This document shows, piece after piece, positions 33,117-42,306 of a DNA stretch of 64,000 bases (positions are counted from its first letter, which is position 1; every line of letters starts with the position of its first letter). The stretch comes from Gilvimarinus chinensis DSM 19667. GTDB taxonomy: Bacteria > Pseudomonadota > Gammaproteobacteria > Pseudomonadales > Cellvibrionaceae. The notes below the pieces were generated by a model. It did no database searches and was not told the origin of the DNA. It saw only the letters and a program-made list of their open reading frames with translations. The position numbers and the translations under genes were made by a program. The stretch covers positions 124,001 through 188,000 of the forward strand of contig NZ_KB898706.1 of NCBI RefSeq assembly GCF_000377745.1, written 5' to 3'.

Positions 33117-34751
33117 ATGGTGGTATCGCGGTTTTTATTTTTTGGTTTTCTCCTCTTCGGGATACAACTTACGCTGGCGCAAACGCCTGAAGGCCAACCG
33201 GCTGAAGACCATGTTAATGCTCTGGCTGAAGCCGAATATGAGGATGTAGAAATCTGGGGGGCGCACTTACTCACGCTTCGCAGTCAGTACCGACATTTAA
33301 CGCCTAAAGTCCGCGCCAATAATATTCTCGAAAAACTTCACTCTATCCCTGTTGCCCCAGATTACCGGTTTGATTACAGCCCTGTGGTGGAGGGTGAATA
33401 TAAAGGTGCATGGATTCTGGTTAATGACCTTCGGATTATTGGTTTACTGGACGAAGACGCTCCTCCGAATATGACCCTGGAGCAATACGGGGCTTCAATC
33501 ATTGAGCGATTAAGCGCGTGGCTTGAACGGCGTGATGCACAGCAAAGGCCCAAAGTTTTTTTGTTTGGCCTTCTGCATTCAGCTCTTGCAACAGTGATAT
33601 TCGGGGTGATGATATTCGGTATCGTTCGCGGGCGAGAAAAGGTGCTCTTGTGGTTAGAGAATGCTAATAACCCGAAGCAGGGCGTTAGCATTCTGCAGTT
33701 TGGCAACTTGTACTTAATGCCTTATCTGATGATGTTGCTCTCAGGTATTGTGCGCTTATTAATGCTCTTGATGATAGGTTTGCTTTGCTATTTATGGCTT
33801 GCCTATGTCATGCGGCAATTTCCTTACACCATTGGCTATGGTCAGCGGCTCACCGACTATATTGTGCGCTTGGTTGCCGATATTGGTCTGGGCATCCTTC
33901 ACTCTATTCCCGACTTAATCATGGTGGCCATTATTTTCTGGTTGGCCAAAGTCGTGAGCGGAATTGTTCACAATATCTTTTCGCGTATCGAGAAAGGACG
34001 CTTGCGCTCCCATTTATTCGATGCCGAAACCGCTAAGGCTACTCGTCGCGTTATTGTGGTTCTGGTGTGGCTGTTTTCCGTGGTGGTAGCTTACCCATAC
34101 ATCCCCGGCTCTGATACGGAAGCGTTTAAGGGGGTCAGTGTATTTTTGGGTTTGATTGTATCTCTGGGGTCGGCGGGAATAGTGAGTCAACTGCTAGGGG
34201 GGCTGATTGTTGTCTACAGTCGCGCCTTTCAGCCCGGAGAGTACGTCCGCATAGGGGAGTATGAAGGCACGGTGACGGCGGTCGGTGTGCTTTCAACGAA
34301 GGTAAAAACCGTAAAAAAAGAGGAAATTACCATCCCCAATGCGGTGCTTCTTAATGCCACTAGTACGAACTACACTCGCCTGAGCAAGCCTGATGGCGTG
34401 ATCGTCTCAACCAGTGTCACTATCGGCTATGACACGCCCTGGCCCCAGGTTCACCACTTATTGTTGAGTGCTGCCGAAAAAACCACGGGGGTTCGTGAAG
34501 CGCCTGAGCCTCAGGTACGACAAACGGCTCTGAGTGACTGGTATGTGGAATATCGTTTGCTGGTGCACATCGATGAGCCTGAGCTAAAAGTCGCGGTTCT
34601 GTCGGAGTTACACCAGAACATTCAGGATGCCTTTGCCGAGGCGGATTTACAAATCATGTCGCCCCATTTTATGGCTCAACCTGAGAAGCCGCTGGTGCCC
34701 GCCCCATGGACACCGCCAGCGGTCAAAAAGAAACCAGAAGGTGAGTTGTAA
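33117..34751 (+). CDS. MscS-family mechanosensitive channel with periplasmic N-domain
   Basis: The start chosen is ATG 33117 (544 residues) after AAGGAAG, giving a clear signal peptide (VVSRFLFFGFLLFGIQLTLA). A periplasmic part of about 150 residues precedes four to five membrane helices. The pore helix is followed by the MscS beta domain (LLGGLIVVYSRAFQPGEYVRIGEYEGTVTAVGVLSTKVKTVKKEEITIPNAVLLN). The family opens on membrane tension to release solutes during osmotic downshock. The C-terminus ends in a Pro/Lys-rich tail. It is a single gene upstream of the FadL-like porin. Confidence 0.9.
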   Translation: MVVSRFLFFGFLLFGIQLTLAQTPEGQPAEDHVNALAEAEYEDVEIWGAHLLTLRSQYRHLTPKVRANNILEKLHSIPVAPDYRFDYSPVVEGEYKGAWILVNDLRIIGLLDEDAPPNMTLEQYGASIIERLSAWLERRDAQQRPKVFLFGLLHSALATVIFGVMIFGIVRGREKVLLWLENANNPKQGVSILQFGNLYLMPYLMMLLSGIVRLLMLLMIGLLCYLWLAYVMRQFPYTIGYGQRLTDYIVRLVADIGLGILHSIPDLIMVAIIFWLAKVVSGIVHNIFSRIEKGRLRSHLFDAETAKATRRVIVVLVWLFSVVVAYPYIPGSDTEAFKGVSVFLGLIVSLGSAGIVSQLLGGLIVVYSRAFQPGEYVRIGEYEGTVTAVGVLSTKVKTVKKEEITIPNAVLLNATSTNYTRLSKPDGVIVSTSVTIGYDTPWPQVHHLLLSAAEKTTGVREAPEPQVRQTALSDWYVEYRLLVHIDEPELKVAVLSELHQNIQDAFAEADLQIMSPHFMAQPEKPLVPAPWTPPAVKKKPEGEL

Positions 34752-34852
34752 ACTTGTGATAATGATCCTTCAAGAGGTGCTGTAATTTGGCGGTATTCTG
34801 CTAACCTTAGTCCTTGTAAGTGGATGTAATTGACACAACCTGAGGACTGATA

Positions 34853-36178
34853 ATGGATAATAAATTTACCAAAGCCGCACTGGTTACCGCCCTCGCTACA
34901 GTTAGTGGCCTTGCCCAAGCGGCTTCGTTCCAACTGTTGGAGCAAAGCCCTGCCCATATGGGTAAAGCTTTTGCCGGCACTGGTTCGGATATTACCGACG
35001 CCAGCACCGTATTTTTTAACCCCGCCGGTATGACCAAGTTAGATCGCCTGACCTTAACGGGTGGTTTGAATGTGGTGGCTACCGATGCTGAATTTCACGA
35101 TCACGACTCCAGCTTTAACGGTGGCAATGGTTCCACCAAAGAAAATGGCTATATTCCCAATGCTTACTTGGTTGCGCCTTTGTCCGACAGCTTTGCCGTG
35201 GGTTTTGGTTTAAGTGCACCCTTCGGGCTTGCCAGCCGTTTTGATGATCAGTGGGCGGGGCGTTACTCCGCCACCGATAGCGAACTGGAAGTGGTCAATC
35301 TGAATGTCACCGCCGCCTGGGCTGTGAATGACATGATTTCTCTGGGCTTGGGGGTAAATTACCAGACCATTGAAGCCACACTTGAAAACCAGTTTGATTC
35401 CACGCTCGGGGTTGCGCCAGATCCAAGCACCGATAGCAGCGCAAAAATCAAAGGCGACGATGACGATTACGTTCTCGATGCCAGTATTTTGTTTACTCCC
35501 AGCGAAGGCACCAGCATTGGTTTTGTCTGGCGCGAGGGTGGTGAGTTTACTCTGGATGGCGATGCCAGCTTTGATTTGAATGCGGCCTGTAGCCCCGGTG
35601 CTGGTTACCCTCTGCCCACAGGCATTACCACCGGCACGGGATGTTTTGGTGCACTGACGGCGTTGGAAGGTGGCATTACCGCATCGGTAAAACTGCCTGA
35701 TACCTACACGTTAAGCTTTAGCCAGGCGCTGTCACCCAGCTGGAAAATACACGCCGATATTGCGCAAACCGAATGGAGCAGTATTAAAAATATTGCGGTA
35801 GTCACCGATGGCGGCGCACCTGTGGACGCGTTGAATTTGCAGTATGACGACACCATGCGCTATGCGCTGGGCACCACCATTGGCCGCGACGGCCACTTGC
35901 AGTGGCGCTTTGGGGTGGCCTTGGATGAAACGCCGCAGGATAACCCCGAGTATGTCAGCCCGCGTATTCCCGATGCGGATCGCACCTGGCTTGCTGCCGG
36001 TGTGCACTGGCCTCTCGCGGAGCATATCTCCTTTGATTTCAGTTACGCACACCTGTTTGTGGATGATGCACAGCTGGAAGAAGAGGGCACCTCTGCGATC
36101 GGCGCGCCCACACGGTTGGCGGGCGAGTTTGACGCAACCGTGGATATTTTCGCGGCGCAGGTGAATTGGCGTTTTTGA
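34853..36178 (+). CDS. FadL/OmpP1/TodX-family outer-membrane transporter
   Basis: The 441-residue protein has a signal peptide (about 1-23, GLAQA). ASFQLLEQSPAHMGKAFAGTGSDITDASTVFFNPAGMTKL is the plug segment of FadL, including the NPA motif. A 14-strand barrel ends in AAQVNWRF with terminal Phe. The family takes long-chain fatty acids or other hydrophobic molecules across the outer membrane by lateral diffusion. AGGA lies upstream of the ATG. The length fits. Confidence 0.92.
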   Translation: MDNKFTKAALVTALATVSGLAQAASFQLLEQSPAHMGKAFAGTGSDITDASTVFFNPAGMTKLDRLTLTGGLNVVATDAEFHDHDSSFNGGNGSTKENGYIPNAYLVAPLSDSFAVGFGLSAPFGLASRFDDQWAGRYSATDSELEVVNLNVTAAWAVNDMISLGLGVNYQTIEATLENQFDSTLGVAPDPSTDSSAKIKGDDDDYVLDASILFTPSEGTSIGFVWREGGEFTLDGDASFDLNAACSPGAGYPLPTGITTGTGCFGALTALEGGITASVKLPDTYTLSFSQALSPSWKIHADIAQTEWSSIKNIAVVTDGGAPVDALNLQYDDTMRYALGTTIGRDGHLQWRFGVALDETPQDNPEYVSPRIPDADRTWLAAGVHWPLAEHISFDFSYAHLFVDDAQLEEEGTSAIGAPTRLAGEFDATVDIFAAQVNWRF

Positions 36179-36219
36179 TCGCTAGATGCTGCGGGGGGCG
36201 AGTCCGTTTCCCGTCAGCG

Positions 36220-36696
36220 TCAAACCTTTTTTTCCCAAAACTCCGCCCGGCCCGCTTCTGGGGCCAGCTCGTAGCCGCTAAAGCCGAATTTTTTATAGGC
36301 TGAGGCGGCTATTTTATTTTCGCTTAATACTTCTAAAGTTAATTTGCAGCAATCGTTTTCGCGGGCAATGTTTTCGATTTCGTCGAGTAGTAGCAAGCTA
36401 ATACCTCGACCGCGATAGTCAGGCAACACCGCTAAGTCATGAATATTGATGAGCGGTTTGCAGGCAAAGGTCGAAAAACCGGTAAACGCGTTGAGCAGGC
36501 CGACGGCTTGTTCGTCGTCGTACGCCAGCAACGAAATCGCCTCGTATTGCGCCAGCCGGGCGATTAAATGCTCGCGGGTAAAGGTGCTGAGGGGCTGGCC
36601 GCCACCCATAGGGTCGCGTGCGTAGGCATCTAGCAGGCTCACGATGTCGTAGCCGTGCTGTGGGTCGTGGTAGTCGGCGCGGGTTATGGTAATCAC
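36220..36696 (-). CDS. GNAT-family N-acetyltransferase
   Basis: The 158-residue protein has the GNAT acetyl-CoA loop LPDYRGRGISLLLLDEIENIARENDC (R/Q-x-x-G-x-G/A pattern) and a C-terminal beta-bulge region ending in EFWEKK. The acceptor is unknown. Its start overlaps the stop of the DUF2164 gene by 4 bp (ATGA), so the two are coupled. Confidence 0.85.
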   Translation of the reverse strand: MITITRADYHDPQHGYDIVSLLDAYARDPMGGGQPLSTFTREHLIARLAQYEAISLLAYDDEQAVGLLNAFTGFSTFACKPLINIHDLAVLPDYRGRGISLLLLDEIENIARENDCCKLTLEVLSENKIAASAYKKFGFSGYELAPEAGRAEFWEKKV

Positions 36697-36938
36697 CGAT
36701 GCAGCTCCGTAGGCTTTTCGATTTCTAAAATGGCATCCGTGATCGTTTCCATTTTATCGTCCAGCACGGCTGCGGCATCATACAGGCCACGATTATAAAA
36801 ATACGGACCGATTTCTTCGGCGAAAAAGTCCAGTAAAAATATTGCATCAAAGCTGCCGATGGTTTGATCCAGCTCGTCGCGAAAGTACCCTTGGATTTTA
36901 TTTACGATGACGTCTTTTTCTTGTTCTGAAAATTTCAT
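36693..36938 (-). CDS. DUF2164 protein
   Basis: The 81-residue protein follows DUF2164: MKFSEQEKDVIVNKIQGYFRDELDQTIGSFDAIFLLDFFAEEIGPYFYNRGLYDA. It is a small cytoplasmic protein of unknown role, often found beside acetyltransferases or membrane transporters. GGGAGC precedes the ATG. It lies between the alanine symporter and the GNAT gene on the same strand, 15 bp after the symporter stop. Confidence 0.88.
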   Translation of the reverse strand: MKFSEQEKDVIVNKIQGYFRDELDQTIGSFDAIFLLDFFAEEIGPYFYNRGLYDAAAVLDDKMETITDAILEIEKPTELHR

Positions 36939-36953
36939 TTTTGCTCCCGTTGC

Positions 36954-38315
36954 TTAATCGGCCCTTTGCTGCCTTGCGAAATAATCTCTGGCCGTCTCCA
37001 TAATATTGGGCGCCAGCAGCAGTGCAGACACCATGGTCGGTATTGCCATGGCGGCGTACATACCGATTAAAAAATTAAAAATCATGTCTATTGAGCCAAT
37101 ACTCCCGACTATGACCAGCAGGCAGTAGAACCAAGCATAATGGTGCTGATGCTGGGCGCCGATCAAATAACCCAAACATTTACTGCCGTAGTACCAGAAT
37201 GTAGTGATGGTGCTAAGACTGAGAAAAATCACCATAACAGTGAGCAGAATGGGGCCCCAGGCACCGTAGGTTGCGGCAAAAGCGCTGGCCGTTAACGTGA
37301 CCCCATCAGCATCGCTGCCTTGCCAGACACCGGTTATTAATATAGCCAAGGCCGTGCAGGTGCAGACAATTAAGGTGTCGATTACGGGGCCTGTCATTGC
37401 GACTAGACCTTCGCGCACGGGCTCATTGGTTCGCGCCGCACCATGGGCCATAGATTCTGTGCCTATGCCTGCCTCATTAGAAAAGGCGCCACGGCTGACC
37501 CCCACCTGAATCACTTTTCCCAGGGCTCCACCGGCTACGGCTTCGCCACTAAACGCGTCGCTAAAAATAAGCGTAAAAGCGGCGGGAATTTCACTGGCGT
37601 GGCTGAGCAGTAAGCCAAGGGTCATCGCCATATAACCCAGCACCATGGCGGGAATTAGGCGTGAGGTAACTTTACCAATACGCGGTAAGTTGCCGCTGAT
37701 GACGGTAAACACCAGCACGGCGGCCACCACTCCGACGCTGGCATCAAACAGTAGGTGGTTGGTTTCACTGGCGAGATTTAACGGATAGGCGACTGAGGTG
37801 CGCAGCATGGCGACCAGCTGGTTAATTTGAAACACCGGTTGCGTGCCACATAATCCGGCTAGAGCAAAAAATGCGGCGAGCCATAGCCACTTTTTACCCA
37901 GGCCTTCGCGAATGACATACATGGGGCCGCCCTGCAGTTGCCCCAGTGAGTCTTCGCCGCGGTATTTGACGGCGGCGGTGGCGGTAAAAAATTTGGTGGC
38001 GATACCGACAATGGCCGTTAACCACATCCAAAAAACGGCGCCGGGGCCACCTGCGGTAATGGCCAGGGCTACACCGGCAATATTGCCAAGACCCAAGGTG
38101 CCCGAAAGCGCGGTGGCCAGAGCTTGAAAATGGCTCAGGGTGCCCTTGTCGCTGCTGTTATCGTAGCGGCCACTGAGTATTGCAAAGCCGTGACCAAAAT
38201 ATCGATAGGGTAGGGCGCGGCTGTAAATGACAAAAAATAAACCACCGCCGACCAACAGAAAGATCAGTGGCAGGCCCCACATAAAGGAGACAAATTGTTG
38301 CAGTAGTTCTTCCAC
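36954..38315 (-). CDS. sodium:alanine/glycine symporter (AGCS family)
   Basis: The 453-residue protein has about eleven membrane helices and AGCS signatures: GTLSHFQALATALSGTLGLGNIAGVALAITAGGPGAVFWMW and GVSRGAFSNEAGIGTESMAHGAARTNEP. It imports alanine or glycine with sodium across the inner membrane. It leads a three-gene transcript with DUF2164 and GNAT. The length fits the family. Confidence 0.93.
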   Translation of the reverse strand: MEELLQQFVSFMWGLPLIFLLVGGGLFFVIYSRALPYRYFGHGFAILSGRYDNSSDKGTLSHFQALATALSGTLGLGNIAGVALAITAGGPGAVFWMWLTAIVGIATKFFTATAAVKYRGEDSLGQLQGGPMYVIREGLGKKWLWLAAFFALAGLCGTQPVFQINQLVAMLRTSVAYPLNLASETNHLLFDASVGVVAAVLVFTVISGNLPRIGKVTSRLIPAMVLGYMAMTLGLLLSHASEIPAAFTLIFSDAFSGEAVAGGALGKVIQVGVSRGAFSNEAGIGTESMAHGAARTNEPVREGLVAMTGPVIDTLIVCTCTALAILITGVWQGSDADGVTLTASAFAATYGAWGPILLTVMVIFLSLSTITTFWYYGSKCLGYLIGAQHQHHYAWFYCLLVIVGSIGSIDMIFNFLIGMYAAMAIPTMVSALLLAPNIMETARDYFARQQRAD

Positions 38316-38526
38316 TCTCGTTACCGGTTAAAAATTTGGTTTAGGGTAGCATGCCGCGCTCACCCCTTCAGAGCTTGGCCGATGTGATGTTTGGCAATTT
38401 TTGCCGCACTTAGCGGCACTATTTACATTGCGGGGCGGGGGTAGCGCGTAATATAGGGGGTTGCAGTGCTGGAGCTGTTTTTGCTAGCTAACTAATTTGG
38501 TGCAATTGCAAATAAGAGTGGAACTT

Positions 38527-39261
38527 GTGAATAGTGAAAATATTTTAAGCAGATTGGGCAAGCGCGAGCTGAGTTTTATGGCGGTGGTGTTTGCCATACT
38601 CGCTTGCGTATGGGGGTTTGTAGAGCTGGCCGATGAGGTGGTCGAAGGCAGCACCGCCGAGTTTGACGAGACAATTTTATTGGCGATGCGCAGCGCCGGT
38701 GATGTCACAGACCCGCTTGGGCCCGGCTGGTTCGAAGAGGTCATGCGAGATCTGACGGCTTTGGGGGGCAATGTTGTCCTCACCCTGGTGACCTTGACCG
38801 TGGTGGGGTACGTACTGCTCTGCGGCTATCGCAGGCTGGCTTTTGTGGTGCTGCTGGCGTCTCTGGGTGGGCTGGGGATGAATACCCTTATGAAAAACTC
38901 CTTTGAGCGCGACAGGCCTGAACTGGTGCCCCATGGCTCACAGGTTTATACCGCGAGCTTTCCCAGCGGCCACTCCATGGTGGCCGCCAGTACCTATCTG
39001 ACCCTGGCCGTGCTGATGGCGCGGGCCGAACGGCGTCGCAGAATCAAAGTTTACGGCATTATTGTCGCTATGGCGCTCACTGCACTGGTTGGTATCAGCC
39101 GGGTGTATCTGGGGGTGCATTGGCCCACGGATGTGCTGGCCGGCTGGGCCGCCGGTGCCGGTTGGGCGATGGCCTGCGGGCTGATCGCGCTATGGCTGCA
39201 GCGTCACGGTCAGGTGGAAGTCTCACCGGCTGAGAGTGGCGTCAACGAGGTGGCGCGATGA
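38527..39261 (+). CDS. PAP2-family membrane phosphatase
   Basis: The start is uncertain: I use the GTG at 38527, with the open frame reaching a TTG at 38497. There are six membrane helices and all three PAP2 motifs: KNSFERDRPE (K-x6-RP), PSGHSM, and SRVYLGVHWPTD (S-R-x5-H-x3-D). It dephosphorylates lipid phosphates such as phosphatidate or undecaprenyl pyrophosphate at the membrane. Its stop overlaps the start of the lipid kinase gene by 4 bp, pairing a phosphatase and a kinase for related lipids. Confidence 0.88.
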   Translation: MNSENILSRLGKRELSFMAVVFAILACVWGFVELADEVVEGSTAEFDETILLAMRSAGDVTDPLGPGWFEEVMRDLTALGGNVVLTLVTLTVVGYVLLCGYRRLAFVVLLASLGGLGMNTLMKNSFERDRPELVPHGSQVYTASFPSGHSMVAASTYLTLAVLMARAERRRRIKVYGIIVAMALTALVGISRVYLGVHWPTDVLAGWAAGAGWAMACGLIALWLQRHGQVEVSPAESGVNEVAR

Positions 39262-40196
39262 CTCTGGATGGTAAGTGCAAAGCGCTGTTAATCGTCAACC
39301 CCAAAGCCCGCAATGGCGCCTCGGCACAGCTGCAAGAAGGCATGAAAACACTGCAAGAAGCGGGCATTGCCACTGAGTTGTTTGAATCGCATAGTGCCGA
39401 ACAGACAAGGGAGATTATTGCCGAGCGCCATCGTGAATTAGATCTGGTGATTATCGGCGGTGGGGATGGCACCATAAGCTCGGCTGCGCAAACCCTGCAC
39501 CAGTACCGCTTACCTCTGGCGGTTCTGCCCCTGGGAACGGCGAATGACTTGGCGCGCTCGCTGGGGCTGCCGGAAGACATTGAAGATGTTTTTGCCGTTA
39601 TCGCCCGGCGCCAGTTGATGCCCATTGATCTGGGGTCGGTTAACGGGCGCTGTTTTTTTAATGTGGCCAATATGGGGCTGGGTGTCAAAGTGACCGAAGA
39701 GCTGACTCCCGAGGTGAAAAAGCATTGGGGCGTGCTCAGCTACCTACGCGCTTTTTTTGCAGCTCTCATGCGGGTCAAGCAGTTTAAAGTGCGTTTACAG
39801 GTCGATGGACGCCAGTACAAGCTGCGCTCTATTCAGCTGGCGGTGGGCAATGGTCGCTATTATGGTGGCGGTAACGTGGTGGATGAGCGCTCACGCATCG
39901 ACGACGGCGAGTTTTCGCTCTACAGTATTAAACCGCAGAGCGTATGGGAGTTTTTAACCCTGGCTCCGCTGTTGCGCGAGGGTCGCCAGAAGCGCGCACA
40001 GAGAGTGGTGCAGTTGCGTGGCAAGGAAATGGAATTGACAACCCGCCCCAAGCGCATGGAGATACACGCTGATGGCGAGCCTATTGCCCATACCCCGGCC
40101 AAGTTTGAACTATTGCCGGGCGCTTTACAGGTGGTGGTGGACCCCAATACATTTACCGCCCATGGCGATGGGGTGGGTAAAACTGAGAACGACTAG
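39258..40196 (+). CDS. diacylglycerol-kinase-fold lipid kinase (YegS/BmrU-like)
   Basis: The 312-residue protein has the DAGK catalytic motifs NPKARNG, VIIGGGDGTISSAAQTL and AVLPLGTANDLARSLGLP, then the C-terminal beta-sandwich ending in EHADGEP-type EIHADGEPI. It phosphorylates a lipid, diacylglycerol or phosphatidylglycerol-like, with ATP. It overlaps the PAP2 gene (ATGA) and is therefore made together with an opposing phosphatase. Confidence 0.92.
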   Translation: MTLDGKCKALLIVNPKARNGASAQLQEGMKTLQEAGIATELFESHSAEQTREIIAERHRELDLVIIGGGDGTISSAAQTLHQYRLPLAVLPLGTANDLARSLGLPEDIEDVFAVIARRQLMPIDLGSVNGRCFFNVANMGLGVKVTEELTPEVKKHWGVLSYLRAFFAALMRVKQFKVRLQVDGRQYKLRSIQLAVGNGRYYGGGNVVDERSRIDDGEFSLYSIKPQSVWEFLTLAPLLREGRQKRAQRVVQLRGKEMELTTRPKRMEIHADGEPIAHTPAKFELLPGALQVVVDPNTFTAHGDGVGKTEND

Positions 40197-40243
40197 CCGA
40201 CAGGCTGTTAGCGAACGAGAGAATTAGCCCGGAGTACAGAAAA

Positions 40244-40690
40244 ATGAGCTTTGTGCGCAATGAAACCCAAGTGGCCCTGCGCGATGTGCATGTGGCACTG
40301 TTGGAAAGTGTGGATCACTATCGCGATGCCGCAGAGTTTTCCAGTAGCCAAGTAGCGGCAGAATGTTTTAACGCTATTGCCGAGGCGCGTGAAGCACTGG
40401 CCAATGAGTATGCGGAGGCTATCCGCGCCGCCGATGATCTACCCTCGGTGCCCGACCCGGAACTGGAGGGCGGGGAGCAGTTTCTCAGTCACCTGGCCAC
40501 CTTGTTTGCTGCCGATGAGTTGGAGGGGTTGGTGGAGCAGCGCCTCGATGCGGAAAACCGTCTTGAACAGCTGCTGCAGCAGTCTAAAATTGAAGCCCCC
40601 TTGCGCGAGGTGCGTGCGGATTTGTGGCAATCGTGCCGCGACAATATCGCCCGCGCTCGTCAGCAGTTAATCGAGCTGCACCCCGCCTAG
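40244..40690 (+). CDS. DUF2383-like helical protein
   Basis: The 148-residue, strongly acidic all-helical protein lacks signal or membrane segments. The pattern ALRDVHVALLESVDHYRDAAEF...LANEYAEAIRA and the C-terminal LEQLLQQSKIEAPLREVRADLWQSCRDNIARARQQL recall four-helix ferritin-like proteins of the DUF2383 type, but no metal-ligand Glu/His set is evident. It lies 47 bp after the lipid kinase and may share its transcript. Role unknown. Confidence 0.6.
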   Translation: MSFVRNETQVALRDVHVALLESVDHYRDAAEFSSSQVAAECFNAIAEAREALANEYAEAIRAADDLPSVPDPELEGGEQFLSHLATLFAADELEGLVEQRLDAENRLEQLLQQSKIEAPLREVRADLWQSCRDNIARARQQLIELHPA

Positions 40691-40711
40691 CGTCGTACCT
40701 TTAAAGCGTGG

Positions 40712-41920
40712 TTACCAGTGCCACAGGGTGCCATCTTCCAGTCGGTTAACCGGCAGACAGGCGCGCTTGTACGGGTAGCGCGCGGCCAGAGACTCGTCAA
40801 TATCCACCCCATGACCCGGCGCCTCGCCTGGGGTAAAGAAGCCGGCGTTGAATTCGTAGTGGCGAGTAAAGACCGATTCCATCAGCTCGCTGTGAGGCAT
40901 ATGCTCCTGAATACCAAAATTCGGCACCCAGTAGTCAAAGTGCAAGGCCGCGCCCATACACACCGGTGATAAATCGGTAGCACCGTGAAAGCCCGTGCGC
41001 ACATGGTACAAGCTGGCTAAGTCTGCAATACGGCGTAAATGCGTGATACCGCCACCGTGGACAATAGTGGTGCGAATATAGTCAATCAATTGATTCTGAA
41101 TCAGCTCACGGCAGTCGTGAATGCTGTTAAATACTTCGCCTACCGCTATGGGCGTTGTGGTGTGTTGGCGTATCAGTTTAAACCCTTCCTGGTTTTCGGC
41201 TGGTACCGCGTCTTCCATCCAGAACAGGTGAAAAGGCTCCAGCTCTTTACCCAGCCGAGCCGCCTCAATGGGGGTTAAGCGGTGGTGAACATCGTGCAAC
41301 AGGTGAATGTCATCGCCAAATTGTTCACGCACGGCGGCAAACAGCTTGGGAGCGAAGTTCAGGTATTTTTCGGTGGACCATACCGATTCGGTAGGCAGGT
41401 CGGCGTCGGCGGGTTCATAAGCTTTACCGGCTTTGGCGACCCCGTAGGTGCTGGCGACTCCGGGGATGCCGCACTGAATACGAATGGCTTGATAGCCGGC
41501 GTCTTTTGCTTTGGCAACAGCTTCTAAGGTGGAGGGGATGTCTTTACCGTTGGCATGGGTATACACCATGATTTTGTCGCGACTGCGACCGCCCAGCAGC
41601 TGATACAGTGGCATATTGGCAAGCTTGGCTTTGATGTCCCACAGTGCGGTATCGACCCCGGCAATAGCGGTCATACCAACAGGGCCACGACGCCAATAAG
41701 CGCCGCGGTACAAAAATTGCCATATATCTTCAATTTGCTGAGGGTCGCGGCCGATAAGTGCTGGCAATACGTAATCTTCAAGGTAAGAGACGACGGCTTT
41801 TTCGCGGCCGTTGAGGGTGGCATCGCCAATGCCATACACTCCTTCATCAGTGGTGATTTTAACAGTGACGAAATTACGTCCGGGACTGCAGACGATGACT
41901 TTGGCGGCGACAATCTTCAC
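40712..41920 (-). CDS. manD: D-mannonate dehydratase (ManD, enolase superfamily)
   Basis: The 402-residue enzyme starts at a GTG with AGGAG 9 bp upstream. It has the enolase-superfamily layout: N-terminal capping domain, then a barrel. [51 protein letters not shown] and [10 protein letters not shown] match ManD/RspA proteins. Active members dehydrate D-mannonate to 2-keto-3-deoxygluconate, continuing glucuronate breakdown after UxaC/UxuB. Some members have low activity, so the assignment is probable rather than certain. It carries the same upstream palindrome as the GH115 gene, linking it to glucuronoxylan use. Confidence 0.88.
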   Translation of the reverse strand: MKIVAAKVIVCSPGRNFVTVKITTDEGVYGIGDATLNGREKAVVSYLEDYVLPALIGRDPQQIEDIWQFLYRGAYWRRGPVGMTAIAGVDTALWDIKAKLANMPLYQLLGGRSRDKIMVYTHANGKDIPSTLEAVAKAKDAGYQAIRIQCGIPGVASTYGVAKAGKAYEPADADLPTESVWSTEKYLNFAPKLFAAVREQFGDDIHLLHDVHHRLTPIEAARLGKELEPFHLFWMEDAVPAENQEGFKLIRQHTTTPIAVGEVFNSIHDCRELIQNQLIDYIRTTIVHGGGITHLRRIADLASLYHVRTGFHGATDLSPVCMGAALHFDYWVPNFGIQEHMPHSELMESVFTRHYEFNAGFFTPGEAPGHGVDIDESLAARYPYKRACLPVNRLEDGTLWHW

Positions 41921-41947
41921 GCGGAATAACTCCTAATGGCCAGCGGG

Positions 41948-41988
41948 GGCGCTACTCTTATGGTCTAAAAAACCATAAGAGTAGCGCC
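41948..41988. promoter_or_regulatory. operator palindrome upstream of manD
   Basis: A perfect inverted repeat with 17-bp arms (GGCGCTACTCTTATGGT, 41948-41964, and its complement, 41972-41988) has a 7-bp centre. Its core TTATGGT-N7-ACCATAA is also found at 52253-52273, with weaker forms at 53111 and 53198. It lies 38 bp before the manD start. The arms are long enough for a hairpin as well. Confidence 0.75.
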
Positions 41989-42306
41989 AATTGGTTTTAG
42001 GGGCAAGGTCTTCGAGTTTATCAAGCCAGGAGAGAAGCCTGATGTAGGTTGACGCGGTGTTTTGTTTTCTAACTGGATAATTTTCGGGCTATAAACAGAG
42101 CTGTTGTGGCCAAGATCGTTAGTGGTAGGGCCGCTGAAGGGGAAATTGCAATGAATCTGTCGCTCGAGGTCTATTATCGCTTTTATTAGTCCTGTTAGAC
42201 TCTGTAGCTGCTAAGCTTAAGATCGAACTACAGGCAGCGTATTTAGGAGCTGAAATCCCCAAGGCAGGGTGATTCGGCGACGCATCGTAGGAATATAGTA
42301 AGTGTT
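41989..42306. other. intergenic region before the c-di-GMP gene
   Basis: I find no gene, strong hairpin or recognisable riboswitch in these 318 bp. They should hold the promoter of the GGDEF-EAL gene, whose ATG follows a poor ribosome site (GGAATATAGTAAGTGTT). Confidence 0.5.

Noticed and set aside
42200-42306. Possible c-di-GMP or cobalamin riboswitch before the GGDEF-EAL gene
   Set aside because: No conserved riboswitch core could be recognised and no terminator-type hairpin follows.
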